DNA from: Candidatus Treponema excrementipullorum
GTDB taxonomy: Bacteria > Spirochaetota > Spirochaetia > Treponematales > Treponemataceae
Length of the DNA: 20,401 nt
Assembly: GCA_018883625.1 (NCBI GenBank)
Contig: JAHLFV010000064.1
Span: forward strand, 1 to 20,401
Reading direction: 5' to 3'
Shown here: positions 1 through 6,879 of the stretch, in pieces
How positions within the stretch are numbered: position 1 is the first letter of the stretch
Layout: every line of letters begins with the position of its first letter
Translations under genes and position numbers: made by a program
Notes under the pieces: generated by a model
What the model saw: the letters and a program-made list of their open reading frames with translations, nothing else
What the model was told of the DNA's origin: nothing
Database searches by the model: none

Positions 1-383
1 GTATTGTATTCCTCCATGGTTTCGTGAGAAGCCATAAGGAATTTCACCGTCCCGCGTTCGCCCTTTTCCCGGACTTTACGGATATCGTTTTCGCTCAGCA
101 GTTTAATCCGTCCGTTCTTTGCCAGGTGCAGTCGGGAGGAGACGGGACTCATATAGAACTTTGCTTCTTTTCCGATGAGTGAAGCGTATTCCCGGACACA
201 GCCGCACACCCGCTGCTGCACTTCGGGCAGATGTCCGTTCAGAAAAAAGAGAGTGACGGTAAAGGAAGTCCATCCGGTAATCATATTTTCGTTATCGTTC
301 CAGCCGATGGCACGGACAAAACCGGAGTTGTCAAGCCTGCGGCGGAGTCTTTCTTTTTCTCTGTTTAAAGATTTGTCTTTCAT
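1..383 (-). CDS. Unidentified protein, partial (runs off left edge), possibly immunity-like
   Basis: An open frame on the minus strand begins at the ATG at 383-381 and stays open to base 1, so about 127 residues are visible and the C-terminus is missing. A CAGGAA ribosome binding site lies about 10 bases upstream. The N-terminus is basic (MKDKSLNREKERLRRRLD), followed by an alternating hydrophobic strand region (TSFTVTLFFLNGHLPEV), a cysteine pair (RVCGCVREY) and a basic, helix-rich stretch. Strand, reading frame and RBS agree with a real gene. I do not recognise the family. The beta-strand followed by an 'EY' helix and 'KFYMSP' faintly recalls type VI immunity (DUF3396-like) proteins, which would fit the immunity genes at the right end, but this is a guess. 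The plus-strand frame over the same bases is a shadow. Confidence 0.6.
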   Translation of the reverse strand, partial: MKDKSLNREKERLRRRLDNSGFVRAIGWNDNENMITGWTSFTVTLFFLNGHLPEVQQRVCGCVREYASLIGKEAKFYMSPVSSRLHLAKNGRIKLLSENDIRKVREKGERGTVKFLMASHETMEEYN

Positions 384-422
384 GATTGCGTATTCCTGCC
401 GGTTTATAAGAACATCAGCCGT

Positions 423-509
423 TCATAAAAAAATTGTTTTTGCAAACAGCAGGCAGATAAGTCCCGCAAACAGTATATAGTAAATTTTCTTACGGGGAAA
501 GACGTTCAT
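423..509 (-). CDS. Possible 28-residue membrane micro-protein
   Basis: A short minus-strand frame starts at ATG 509-507 and ends at TGA 425-423. It reads MNVFPRKK and then a run of about 18 hydrophobic residues (IYYILFAGLICLLFAKTI), which is a positive-inside single membrane span. It ends 39 bases before the start of the unidentified gene at 383, so the two could be co-transcribed. There is no good Shine-Dalgarno sequence in front of it, and the frame also continues upstream without an obvious start. It could equally be a chance ORF. Confidence 0.25.
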   Translation of the reverse strand: MNVFPRKKIYYILFAGLICLLFAKTIFL

Positions 510-623
510 CAGGGAAAAGAATGCGGCTGAAATCTGGGGGCAAAACCTGTTGAAAAAGTACAAAACCTTGTGATTTTTTTAATTATTTTTTTACAGTCTC
601 ACTCTATGACACTATAAAGAATT

Positions 624-629
624 TATAAT
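624..629 (+). promoter_or_regulatory. Candidate -10 box (TATAAT) for the HIRAN-like gene
   Basis: A perfect TATAAT lies 46 bases before the start codon at 676, in an AT-rich tract. No convincing -35 hexamer sits 16-18 bases upstream. A GAGG ribosome binding site is at 665-668. The rest of the gap between 510 and 675 shows nothing I recognise. Confidence 0.3.
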
Positions 630-675
630 GCTGTTATAGGGAAAGCCAGGAAATCCTTTTTAAAGAGGCAGAAAA

Positions 676-1800
676 ATGGATAAGACAAACAATTTCATGC
701 AGTCCGCAGATACTGACGCAAAAGCACCGGAAAACAAAGTTAATTTTGCTTCAAGTTTCAGTTGCCAGGTTTTATTGCGGGCAGTCTCAGAATCCGGCAT
801 GAAGGATTCGGCATGGGGCTTTTACCAAAGCCCTTCCGGGCAGCTTGAATTTGCAGGTGAATTTCCCTTGGAAGAAAACCGGAAATTCGAAGATTTATGG
901 CAAAGCGGGGATTTGGAAAAAGCCGGTATACTGGACTCAAGTCCGGGAAGCACGCTTGGGGAATGCTTTTTCAGGACGGAATCACTGTCGTTCAACACTT
1001 ATGTTTACTTAAAGGACGGGTTTGAAATTTCTGATTCTGATACATTTGCTTTTCTTATCCATGTGGGTTCCCTCTTGGTGGCTGTAAAATATAAAAACAC
1101 TTATGTTCTTTCAAATATTCTGGAAAAAAACATTGCAGCTTTCTCCAAGTTCTTGAAACTCACTCTGTTTATGATAAAAGAAATTGCCCCGGAAACCCTC
1201 TTTACCGTTTTGTATTCCGGGTTTGAAAACCATTCAATGTTTTACAAGTTTTACAAATCTAATTTCCTGCTGTCAGAAGCCGAAAAAGATGTTGCAATCC
1301 TCTTGTATTATGCGGCAAAAGAAGAGTTATCCCCTGTTCCCGAAAAAGAAAGCCCGGCAGAAATGTTTATCAGGTATTTTAAGAACAACCCGGGCAAAAC
1401 AATTACCCTTCCGGTTATTGGAATGGATTTTTATTCCTGGAAAGAACAGGTTTCTGGCTTTAGGGAATTAACGGAAACAACCAATCTTGCTGCCAATTTT
1501 GGACAGGTCAACGAAATAAAGGAAAAAATCCTTTCTTCGCTGCGGGTTTCTGTTCAGGCTGAACCTTACAACCCGCATGACCACAATGCCCTGGGAGTTT
1601 ATATAGACAGTATTAACGAAGCAAAATCCGGAAAGCATTATTTAATACGGGCAGGGTACCTGAGGTCAAAGGCCGCTGCAATTCTCCGGCAGGCTTTTCC
1701 TTCAAAATTCAATTTTAAAGGAAAAATCGAAATCATAGATTCAGACACAATAAAAGGGTTGGATACTGACTTTTCGATAGTTGTCAGGCTTTACATATAG
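676..1800 (+). CDS. HIRAN-like domain protein of unknown function
   Basis: This 374-residue soluble protein starts at ATG 676 with GAGG at 665-668. Residues 1-285 resemble nothing I know: a mixed alpha/beta region with a hydrophobic patch around 125-170. Residues ~288-345 read like a HIRAN domain: 'AEPYNPHDHNALGVYID' matches the 'EP.NP.D.NAV.V' core, and 'RAGYLRSKAAAIL' matches the 'GYlpr..A' block. HIRAN domains bind DNA ends or 3' termini in eukaryotic helicases (HLTF/Rad5), and in bacteria they occur in standalone proteins and near nucleases. Here there is no helicase or nuclease motif, so the role may be nucleic-acid recognition, which is inference. The next gene is 189 bases downstream. 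Confidence 0.7.
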   Translation: MDKTNNFMQSADTDAKAPENKVNFASSFSCQVLLRAVSESGMKDSAWGFYQSPSGQLEFAGEFPLEENRKFEDLWQSGDLEKAGILDSSPGSTLGECFFRTESLSFNTYVYLKDGFEISDSDTFAFLIHVGSLLVAVKYKNTYVLSNILEKNIAAFSKFLKLTLFMIKEIAPETLFTVLYSGFENHSMFYKFYKSNFLLSEAEKDVAILLYYAAKEELSPVPEKESPAEMFIRYFKNNPGKTITLPVIGMDFYSWKEQVSGFRELTETTNLAANFGQVNEIKEKILSSLRVSVQAEPYNPHDHNALGVYIDSINEAKSGKHYLIRAGYLRSKAAAILRQAFPSKFNFKGKIEIIDSDTIKGLDTDFSIVVRLYI

Positions 1801-1989
1801 TCCCCGAATCCTATGGCACTTTTATAAGCGGCATTTCCGGCAGCTTTGGCAACTGCCCGGTAAAAAGCAGAAAAACTTCCGGCAGGGATTCAACCGGCAA
1901 AAAGTACGGGGAGAGCCGGCCCTTTACAAAAAATCAGCTTTCAGTATACTGTACCGGCATTTGGGAATGTACTTTTTAGCGGCACTATA

Positions 1990-2796
1990 TTGCCAAAGGG
2001 AGTCTATTGTGGATGGAAAAACAGCTTTACCAAAAAAATAATCACAGCTTTGCTTTTTACTATGGTTCCCCAGCAGCTTATGCTGTTTTTGACCCGTGAT
2101 CTGGATAATCCCTGGAGCTTTACATTTATTTCTTTTGCAGCCTTTTGTCTGTGTTTTCTTGTAATAAAGATAACCGGCAGGCCTGAAAATTTATCGGCTA
2201 AAGCAACTGGTTTTTCTTTGGCTTTTTCAAAAGGCTGGTACATTCTGACGGCAGGTTTGATTTTTGCCGTATTGAATTTTTTAAGTATTGATTTTACCCA
2301 CAGCCCTTCTTTCCAAAAGACGGCTGCTTTTTTTATTGAAACAATTTTTGTAGCCTTGTTTGAAGAAATGCTTTTCCGGGGGATTATTCAAAACTACATT
2401 ACGGAAGATTACGAAAAAAGGCAAAAGAACATTTGGGGCGGACTCTGCCTTGCAGCAGGTATTTTTGCCTCAGTCCACTTTCTGAATCTTGCAGGCCGTC
2501 CCTATTTTATATTGGGAACATTTACCCAGGTGGTGTATACTTTCTGCCTTGGACTTTTAATCGGAACGGTATATTGGACATCAAAAAATATCCGGGTATG
2601 TTTTTTACTGCATTATCTTTTTAATGTTCTGGGAAATTACAGCAACCTGTTTGGGGACATAACCCCTTCACCTGCAGGTGCAGAAGACATAAATATTTTG
2701 AGCGCCGCAATCCAGCTGGTAATTATGCTGCCCTCCATACCAATAGCCTACAGTATTTATAAGAAAGCAGGAAAGAAAAACCAGAAGGAGGAATGA
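1990..2796 (+). CDS. CPBP-family intramembrane metalloprotease (Abi/CAAX-protease-like)
   Basis: This is a 268-residue multi-pass membrane protein with several hydrophobic spans (approximately 17-35, 43-62, 84-100, 112-124, 148-166, 178-196, 200-216 and 238-256). The three CPBP signatures are present in order: EExxxR in 'FEEMLFRG' (E125, E126, R130), FxxxH in 'FASVHF' (H163) and HxxxN in 'LLHYLFN' (H208, N212). Members cleave substrates within the membrane; in bacteria many process or confer self-immunity to peptides such as bacteriocins. The start is uncertain. The frame opens at TTG 1990 with weak RBS support, and the next in-frame starts (TTG 2050, ATG 2062) would cut into the first span. 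It lies 6 bases before the ATP-grasp gene and so probably shares a transcript with it. Confidence 0.85.
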   Translation: MPKGVYCGWKNSFTKKIITALLFTMVPQQLMLFLTRDLDNPWSFTFISFAAFCLCFLVIKITGRPENLSAKATGFSLAFSKGWYILTAGLIFAVLNFLSIDFTHSPSFQKTAAFFIETIFVALFEEMLFRGIIQNYITEDYEKRQKNIWGGLCLAAGIFASVHFLNLAGRPYFILGTFTQVVYTFCLGLLIGTVYWTSKNIRVCFLLHYLFNVLGNYSNLFGDITPSPAGAEDINILSAAIQLVIMLPSIPIAYSIYKKAGKKNQKEE

Positions 2797-2802
2797 AACA
2801 CA

Positions 2803-3669
2803 ATGCCGTTCAAACAATATGCAGTCATATTTCCTTGTGAAATAAATTCCTTCAATACCGTTGATTCCTTTTTCCATGAAGAATGGAATGACGCCGCAAA
2901 TTTTTTCCAGATTATTTTTTTTGACTTCGATGAGTTTGTTGAAAACAACATATTGCGTTTGAATAAACGGTTTGAAGATGATACAACCTGCATTTACCGT
3001 GGCTGGATGATGAAGCCCGGTCAGTACGAAAACTTTTACAACCGTCTGAAAGAACGGAAAATCAATCTTGTCACCAAGCCGGAATCATACAGCCTGATGC
3101 ACCTTTTCCCGAATGTTTATCCTTATATAAAGGATGACACTCCCGGAATTCTGGTTTATCCTGACAATACAAAGATTGAATTGGATGAAATCAAAAAGCG
3201 TTTCCAGCGTTTTATGGTGAAAGATTTTGTAAAATCCGAAAAGGGAACTGAATTCCCGCCGTTCTTTTCAGCGGACATTTCGGAAAAAGATTTCAATCAT
3301 TGGCTGGAAGTTTTCAGGGAATACCGGGGAAAACTTTTTACAGGCGGTATATGTATCAAAGAATACATTGATTTAAAGAAATATAATGGTTCCACAAATG
3401 AATGGAGGGCGTTTTACATTGGGAACACGGTTGTCAGTCTGAATCCTAATTCCGGGCAAGACAGCGAATGTCCGCCACCGCCGGAGGCTTTGGTTGAAAA
3501 ATATAAAGACCTTCCGTCTCCATTTTATACTATCGATTATGGGGAAACTGCCGGTGGATCATGGAGTATTCTTGAAACAGGTGACGGTTCCGTAAGCGGT
3601 TTGTGTAAAAGCCAAAGCGTTCCTGATTTTTTTGAATCAATGAAAACTGCGCTGGAAAACAATTTTTAA
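2803..3669 (+). CDS. ATP-grasp domain protein (DUF4343-like)
   Basis: This 288-residue soluble protein starts at ATG 2803 behind a strong AAGGAGG (2785-2791) that overlaps the end of the CPBP gene. Blocks typical of DUF4343-type ATP-grasp proteins are visible: 'CIYRGWMMKPGQYENFY', 'SYSLMHLFPNVYPYI', 'RFMVKDFVKS' (nucleotide-binding lysine region), 'GGICIKEYIDLKKY', 'EWRAFYIGN' and the C-terminal 'YTIDYGETAGGSWSILETG' acidic metal-binding block. ATP-grasp enzymes ligate a carboxylate to an amine or thiol through an acyl phosphate, but the substrate of this subfamily is not known to me. It lies between a membrane protease and a radical SAM protein. Its last codons form the start of a dispersed repeat found again near 6921. 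Confidence 0.8.
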   Translation: MPFKQYAVIFPCEINSFNTVDSFFHEEWNDAANFFQIIFFDFDEFVENNILRLNKRFEDDTTCIYRGWMMKPGQYENFYNRLKERKINLVTKPESYSLMHLFPNVYPYIKDDTPGILVYPDNTKIELDEIKKRFQRFMVKDFVKSEKGTEFPPFFSADISEKDFNHWLEVFREYRGKLFTGGICIKEYIDLKKYNGSTNEWRAFYIGNTVVSLNPNSGQDSECPPPPEALVEKYKDLPSPFYTIDYGETAGGSWSILETGDGSVSGLCKSQSVPDFFESMKTALENNF

Positions 3670-3728
3670 TTATAAAATGTGAAGCGAAATGCGCCGGACT
3701 TTTTATTTTGAGAATCCCTAGGAGTCAC
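3649..3728. repeat. Dispersed ~80-bp repeat, copy A
   Basis: From GCGCTGGAAAACAATTTTTA at 3649 to about 3728, the sequence aligns by eye with 6921-7003 at roughly 75-80% identity with a few 1-2 base indels. Shared blocks include GCGCTGGAAA, CAATTTTT, ATTATAAA, TTTTATTTTG and GAATCC. Copy A covers the 3' end of the ATP-grasp gene and the gap before the radical SAM gene, including its AGGAG ribosome binding site. Read on the minus strand it retains a one-base-shifted version of the end of the small relic described at 6974-7096. Confidence 0.75.
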
Positions 3729-3735
3729 ATGGGCA

Positions 3736-4578
3736 ATGGAAATAAAAGAACAAATAATAAGCGTGAAAAATTATGTTACAAAGTCAAATCTTCCTGACTG
3801 TGATTTTGTGATAAATCCTTATGTGGGTTGTCCCCATGCCTGCAAATATTGTTACGCCTGTTTTATGAAGCGCTTTACGAACCATGCTGAAAAATGGGGA
3901 ACCTTTATCGATATTAAAACCTGTCCCAATCCGGTAAATACCGCAAAACTGAAAAACAGCCGTGTGTTCCTTTCTTCGGTAACGGATTGTTACAATCCCC
4001 TTGAAGAAAAATACCATATCGCCCGGGATATTCTCCGGCAGCTTGTAGCGGCAGACTGTGAAATAACTATTTCCACAAAGTCAGCCTTGATTCTGCGGGA
4101 TGTTGAACTGTTGAAGCAGCTGAAAAATTTAAAGGTTGCTGTTTCAATTAACACATTGGATGAAGGATTTAAAAACTCCATGGACAGGGCAAGTCCCATA
4201 TCAGAAAGACTGAAGGCTTTGGTAACCCTTTACAAAAACGGGATTTACACCGTGCTGTTTATGTCGCCGGTTTTTCCCGGAATCACTGATTTCAAGGAAA
4301 TCATTTCAGCCAGCAAGGATTTTGTCCGGGAATACTGGTTTGAAAACCTGAACCTCCGGGGAAGTTATAAAAGCACGGTCATGTCTTATATTGCCGGAAC
4401 CCGCCCAGAACTTTTGCCCCTGTACCGGGAAATATACTTTCACGGAAGCAGCCTTTACTGGGAAAAACTGTCTGACGAAATTGAACAGTATTGCCGGGAA
4501 CACTCGGTAACATTTACCAATTACTTTCACCACAAAAAGCTGGTGGAAGAAAAGAAGCGGAAAGAACGGCTCATCTGA
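3736..4578 (+). CDS. Radical SAM protein, SPL (spore photoproduct lyase)-like
   Basis: This 280-residue protein starts at ATG 3736, 12 bases after AGGAG. The radical SAM cluster motif CxxxCxxC is at C32, C36 and C39 ('GCPHACKYCYACFMKRF'), preceded by 'NPYVGC', the pattern of the SPL/'Rv2578c-like' radical SAM family. Later blocks are 'RVFLSSVTDCYNPLEEKY', 'ISTKSALILRDVELL', 'VAVSINTLDE' and 'MSPVFPGITD', which belong to the partial TIM barrel that binds S-adenosylmethionine and the [4Fe-4S] cluster. Spore photoproduct lyase repairs thymine dimers, but this branch in non-sporulating bacteria has no proven substrate. It may be co-expressed with the ATP-grasp gene 66 bases upstream. No C-terminal auxiliary cluster is evident. 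Confidence 0.88.
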   Translation: MEIKEQIISVKNYVTKSNLPDCDFVINPYVGCPHACKYCYACFMKRFTNHAEKWGTFIDIKTCPNPVNTAKLKNSRVFLSSVTDCYNPLEEKYHIARDILRQLVAADCEITISTKSALILRDVELLKQLKNLKVAVSINTLDEGFKNSMDRASPISERLKALVTLYKNGIYTVLFMSPVFPGITDFKEIISASKDFVREYWFENLNLRGSYKSTVMSYIAGTRPELLPLYREIYFHGSSLYWEKLSDEIEQYCREHSVTFTNYFHHKKLVEEKKRKERLI

Positions 4579-4720
4579 TGTTGCAACCACCATAAAATGA
4601 ATTTTGCCCTTTGCCAAAAAAGGAAACGCCTTGCTGTTTACAATGCATTTAATATACTGATGTTTGTCCAACGCCTCTTTCAAAAAACTCTTGTGTTATT
4701 ATAGTTTCGTTCATTGTCAT
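4579..4720 (-). pseudogene. Frameshifted, truncated gene relic of unknown family
   Basis: On the minus strand a start at 4720 (MTMNETIITQEFF) is followed by a run of T (six bases on the coding strand) and then, in another frame, by a protein-like stretch beginning KEALDKHQYIKCIVNSKAF and continuing to FMVVATSDE. Removing one T from the run joins the two into one frame of about 49 residues. After that the frame runs into antisense of the radical SAM gene and loses any protein-like character. This looks like the 5' end of a gene broken by a homopolymer slip and by truncation at the radical SAM border. I cannot name the family. It could also be chance. Confidence 0.4.
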
Positions 4721-4774
4721 TCTTATGCATCAGTTTGTGTAGAATAATGCAAGGATTGTCTCTGCGGAACAGTT

Positions 4775-5092
4775 TCACCGCTTTGCTTTCAGCGCGCTTT
4801 TGATTTCTTTTTTAATTTCCGGCAAAAGCGCGGTTTTTATTTTTTCCACAAGTTCGTCAACATCAATGTGTCCGTCATCCGTATCATTTACTGAAAACAG
4901 AATATAAGAATCCACTTCCAAAGAGGCTGCGATTTTTTCTATAAACTTTATAGAAGGAAAACGTTTTTTTGTTTCGATTTGTCCGATATAGGCGGTATCG
5001 GTTTCGCAGCGTTCCGCGAGCTGTTCCTGGGTTATATTTTTTTCACGGCGGAGACGCTTCATATTATATATAAAAATATCCTGTAAGTCCAT
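4775..5092 (-). CDS. XRE-family transcriptional regulator
   Basis: This 105-residue protein has a Cro/C1-type helix-turn-helix at residues ~9-65. The turn and recognition helix are in 'TQEQLAERCETDTAYIGQIE' (21-40), followed by 'FPSIKFIEKIAASLEV'. The C-terminal 40 residues are charged and helical (EKIKTALLPEIKKEIKSALK), probably for dimerisation. The start at 5092 (MDLQDIFIYNMKRL) fits the family length, though no strong RBS precedes it; M11 (5062) is an alternative. It is divergent from the DUF4190-like/lipoprotein pair, with 92 bases between start codons. An inverted repeat overlaps the opposite promoter, so it probably represses that pair and perhaps itself. This is inference from layout. 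Confidence 0.88.
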   Translation of the reverse strand: MDLQDIFIYNMKRLRREKNITQEQLAERCETDTAYIGQIETKKRFPSIKFIEKIAASLEVDSYILFSVNDTDDGHIDVDELVEKIKTALLPEIKKEIKSALKAKR

Positions 5093-5119
5093 AATTTATA
5101 TTCTATTCGCTAATAATTA

Positions 5120-5148
5120 TTGACATAATGAGCTTTTTGCTATAAAAT
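5120..5148 (+). promoter_or_regulatory. Sigma70 promoter of the DUF4190/lipoprotein pair
   Basis: A perfect -35 TTGACA (5120-5125) is followed by 17 bases and a -10 TAAAAT (5143-5148). Transcription should start near 5155, about 30 bases before the proposed start codon. It lies between divergent genes. Confidence 0.75.
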
Positions 5149-5167
5149 ATTAGCTAGTCGATAATAT
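5147..5167. promoter_or_regulatory. Candidate operator for the XRE regulator
   Basis: ATATTA (5147-5152) and TAATAT (5162-5167) form a perfect 6-bp inverted repeat with a 9-base centre. It covers the end of the -10 box and the expected transcription start. On the minus strand TAGCTAATA appears here, and a near copy TAGCGAATA lies at about 5104-5112 near the regulator's own start, suggesting two related binding sites. Binding by the XRE protein is inferred from position. Confidence 0.5.
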
Positions 5168-5184
5168 AAGGAAGGACTTCAAGG

Positions 5185-5535
5185 ATAGGGGTTGCAAGTA
5201 TTGTATTCGGTATCATAGGGTTGTTCTTTGCTTTAATCGGCCTGATCCCGTTGTTGGGAATTGTAAACTGGATTGCGATTCCGCTTTTAGTGCTTGGCTT
5301 GATTTTCGGAATTATCGGGATTTGCGGTAAAAAAAGAAGCGGCGCGGCTATTGCGGGAACAATTATCTGCGCTTTATTCCTTCTGATAGGAGTTGTACGG
5401 CTTGCCGTCGGATCAAAAATGATGGCTGACGCCGCAAAGCCTGAAACGGTTGAAAAACTCTATGATACAACCTCTGACTTACAGGATTTGTCGAACAGAC
5501 TGAATGAGCTGAACAATATGCTGAATACAAATTAA
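5185..5535 (+). CDS. DUF4190-like small membrane protein, apparent ATA start
   Basis: The product has two hydrophobic hairpin segments rich in G, I and L, separated by a 'GKKRSGAAIAGTI' block, then a polar C-terminal helix (KLYDTTSDLQDLSNRLNELN). This is the usual DUF4190 layout, whose members typically begin M-G-(I/V)-A-S-(I/L)-V. Here the frame reads ATA GGG GTT GCA AGT ATT GTA TTC, and GGAAGG (5170-5175) sits 9 bases before the ATA, exactly where an ATG is expected. The first standard start is TTG 5221, which would remove 12 residues from the first membrane span and has no RBS. I therefore place the start at ATA 5185. An ATG-to-ATA change (weak expression) or a sequencing error is equally possible. 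The lipoprotein gene follows 12 bases later in the same transcript. Confidence 0.7.
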   Translation: MGVASIVFGIIGLFFALIGLIPLLGIVNWIAIPLLVLGLIFGIIGICGKKRSGAAIAGTIICALFLLIGVVRLAVGSKMMADAAKPETVEKLYDTTSDLQDLSNRLNELNNMLNTN

Positions 5536-5547
5536 ACAGAATCCGGC

Positions 5548-6507
5548 ATGAAAAATTTACATATATGTTTTTTTTCGGCATTTTTTGCGTTCATTCTTTT
5601 TTCCTGTGTCTCAACGTATAATCCCGATGCGCTTGCATACAAAGACATTTCCGCAGCAGAAATGTTTTCTGATTTTGACAATTTGTTTTCGCAACCCGGT
5701 TCAGCGTATAGAGTTACGGATGTCTGGATTTCACAGGTTATTGAAAAAAGTGAAGACGGTTTGAAAAAAACAATGCTTCTTCTGAACGATAGAAAGTCGG
5801 ATAATAATTATTACTGCGATGCAACAGATTTTCTGGAAAGAACAAAAGAAACGGAAACTGATTTAACTGAACGCCTGAATAATATTCCCAAATATGACAA
5901 ATACAACGGGCATTATACCGTGGAACTGTATTCAATACTAACAGGCAATCTTCTTTCCGATTTTGAAACGGAAATTATGGTGCGGAGCATCGAACAAATT
6001 CCGACAATGGAACAGTTTGAAACCGCCAAAGCCGAAGAAGAACGTTTGAGAGCTGAAGAGGAAGCGGAAGCTGCTCGTTTGGAAACGGAAAAGAAAGCTG
6101 AAGAAGCCCGCTTGGAAGCCGAACGGAATGCCGCACTTGATGCACAGGGGAAAAAAATTGCCGAAGGGTATATTTATCACGGAATTGATGAAGTTGAAAA
6201 TAACCGTAAATTTTTTTCGCACGGCGCATTGGAAAGCGGACATGCATATCTTGTTTCCGGATTTATCGTAAAATACGGTGGATCGATGGCTTGCATTGAA
6301 TACGGAGACGGACTGTTCTTTTCAAGCAGAAGCAGTTCCGTTTACGTTGAATATGCCGACCAAAATGTTAAACAAGCTGTTATAGAAAACGGCATAATTG
6401 ATTTCTTCGGGCAGAAGTTCGAAAAAAAATTAACGGTTGTAATCGCAGGCGGTACGGGATATTCAAAAACACCAGTGGTTCTCGGACTTATAGAAGAAAC
6501 GGAATAG
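5548..6507 (+). CDS. Lipoprotein with a charged coiled-coil middle
   Basis: This 319-residue protein has a signal peptide (MKNLHICFFSAFFAFILFSC) ending in a loose spirochaetal-type lipobox, with the lipid-bearing cysteine at residue 20. It is probably anchored to a membrane on the periplasmic or outer face. Residues ~155-200 are a strongly charged helix made of AEEERLRAEEE/EKKAEEARLEAE units, a likely coiled-coil or single alpha-helix spacer. The final ~110 residues form a beta-rich domain with 'EGYIYHGIDEVENNRKFFSH' and 'IEYGDGLFFSSRSSSVYVEY'. I do not recognise either globular domain. It is expressed with the DUF4190-like protein from the divergent promoter and ends in a terminator that overlaps its stop codon. 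Confidence 0.85.
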   Translation: MKNLHICFFSAFFAFILFSCVSTYNPDALAYKDISAAEMFSDFDNLFSQPGSAYRVTDVWISQVIEKSEDGLKKTMLLLNDRKSDNNYYCDATDFLERTKETETDLTERLNNIPKYDKYNGHYTVELYSILTGNLLSDFETEIMVRSIEQIPTMEQFETAKAEEERLRAEEEAEAARLETEKKAEEARLEAERNAALDAQGKKIAEGYIYHGIDEVENNRKFFSHGALESGHAYLVSGFIVKYGGSMACIEYGDGLFFSSRSSSVYVEYADQNVKQAVIENGIIDFFGQKFEKKLTVVIAGGTGYSKTPVVLGLIEETE

Positions 6508-6530
6508 GATTTTATCTTTCCGTTATTTTT
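6498..6530 (+). terminator. Intrinsic terminator after the lipoprotein gene
   Basis: AACGGAA (6498-6504) pairs perfectly with TTCCGTT (6518-6524) across a 13-base loop and is followed by ATTTTT (6525-6530). The left arm overlaps the last codons of the lipoprotein gene. Confidence 0.75.
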
Positions 6531-6544
6531 GCAAGGTACAGGTT

Positions 6545-6826
6545 ATGACATTACAAGAGGCCATCTGGGAAATTATCAGCCGGAATTTTAAACCGGGAGA
6601 TATATTTGATTCCCATTCGGTAATATTTTTACTTTCCAGAAACGAAAAATATGTGGAAACTTATATGAAAAATATTTCTCCTGAAATGAATATAAAGCAG
6701 TATCATGCACACATTGCAAAAAACATCAGCTTATTCGATGATTGCGTGGAAGCTGTCGATGAAAAAATCATAACGCCAAATATTTTCGGTGAACTGTCAA
6801 AAAACCAACTATGGAAAAGAAAATAA
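6545..6826 (+). CDS. Small hypothetical protein (93 aa)
   Basis: ATG 6545 follows GGTACAGGTT, a weak RBS. The protein is soluble and mostly helical. It opens with 'MTLQEAIWEIISRNFKPGDIFDSHSVIFLL' (split here as MTLQEAIWEII and PGDIFDSHSVIFLL), has a histidine-containing 'YHAHIAKNI' and ends 'FGELSKNQLWKRK'. The block 'GDIFDSHSVI' and the C-terminal 'SKNQLWK' look like conserved edges of a compact domain, but I cannot assign a family. It stands alone between the lipoprotein terminator and the hairpin-rich gap before the defence operon. Confidence 0.7.
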   Translation: MTLQEAIWEIISRNFKPGDIFDSHSVIFLLSRNEKYVETYMKNISPEMNIKQYHAHIAKNISLFDDCVEAVDEKIITPNIFGELSKNQLWKRK

Positions 6827-6850
6827 AACATTTTCTTTGAATATACGGTA

Positions 6851-6877
6851 TTCATGCTGAAATAAATTCAGCATGAA
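6851..6877. repeat. Perfect 11-bp hairpin
   Basis: TTCATGCTGAA (6851-6861) and TTCAGCATGAA (6867-6877) are perfect inverted repeats around a 5-base loop, 25 bases after the stop codon of the 93-residue gene. No T-run follows on either strand, so it may act as an mRNA 3' stem or factor-dependent stop rather than a classic terminator. Confidence 0.7.
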
Positions 6878-6879
6878 AA

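Noticed and set aside
1781..2041. An 86-codon plus-strand frame spanning the gap between the HIRAN-like and CPBP genes
   Set aside because: Overlaps both genes, has no RBS, and its composition (many R, Q, F) is that of a shadow frame. The gap shows only a 10-bp palindrome (CAGTATACTG, 1942-1951) and nothing I can name.
1990..4578. Graspetide-type RiPP cluster
   Set aside because: The ATP-grasp is of DUF4343 type, the radical SAM protein is SPL-like without a SPASM tail, and no precursor-like ORF was seen.
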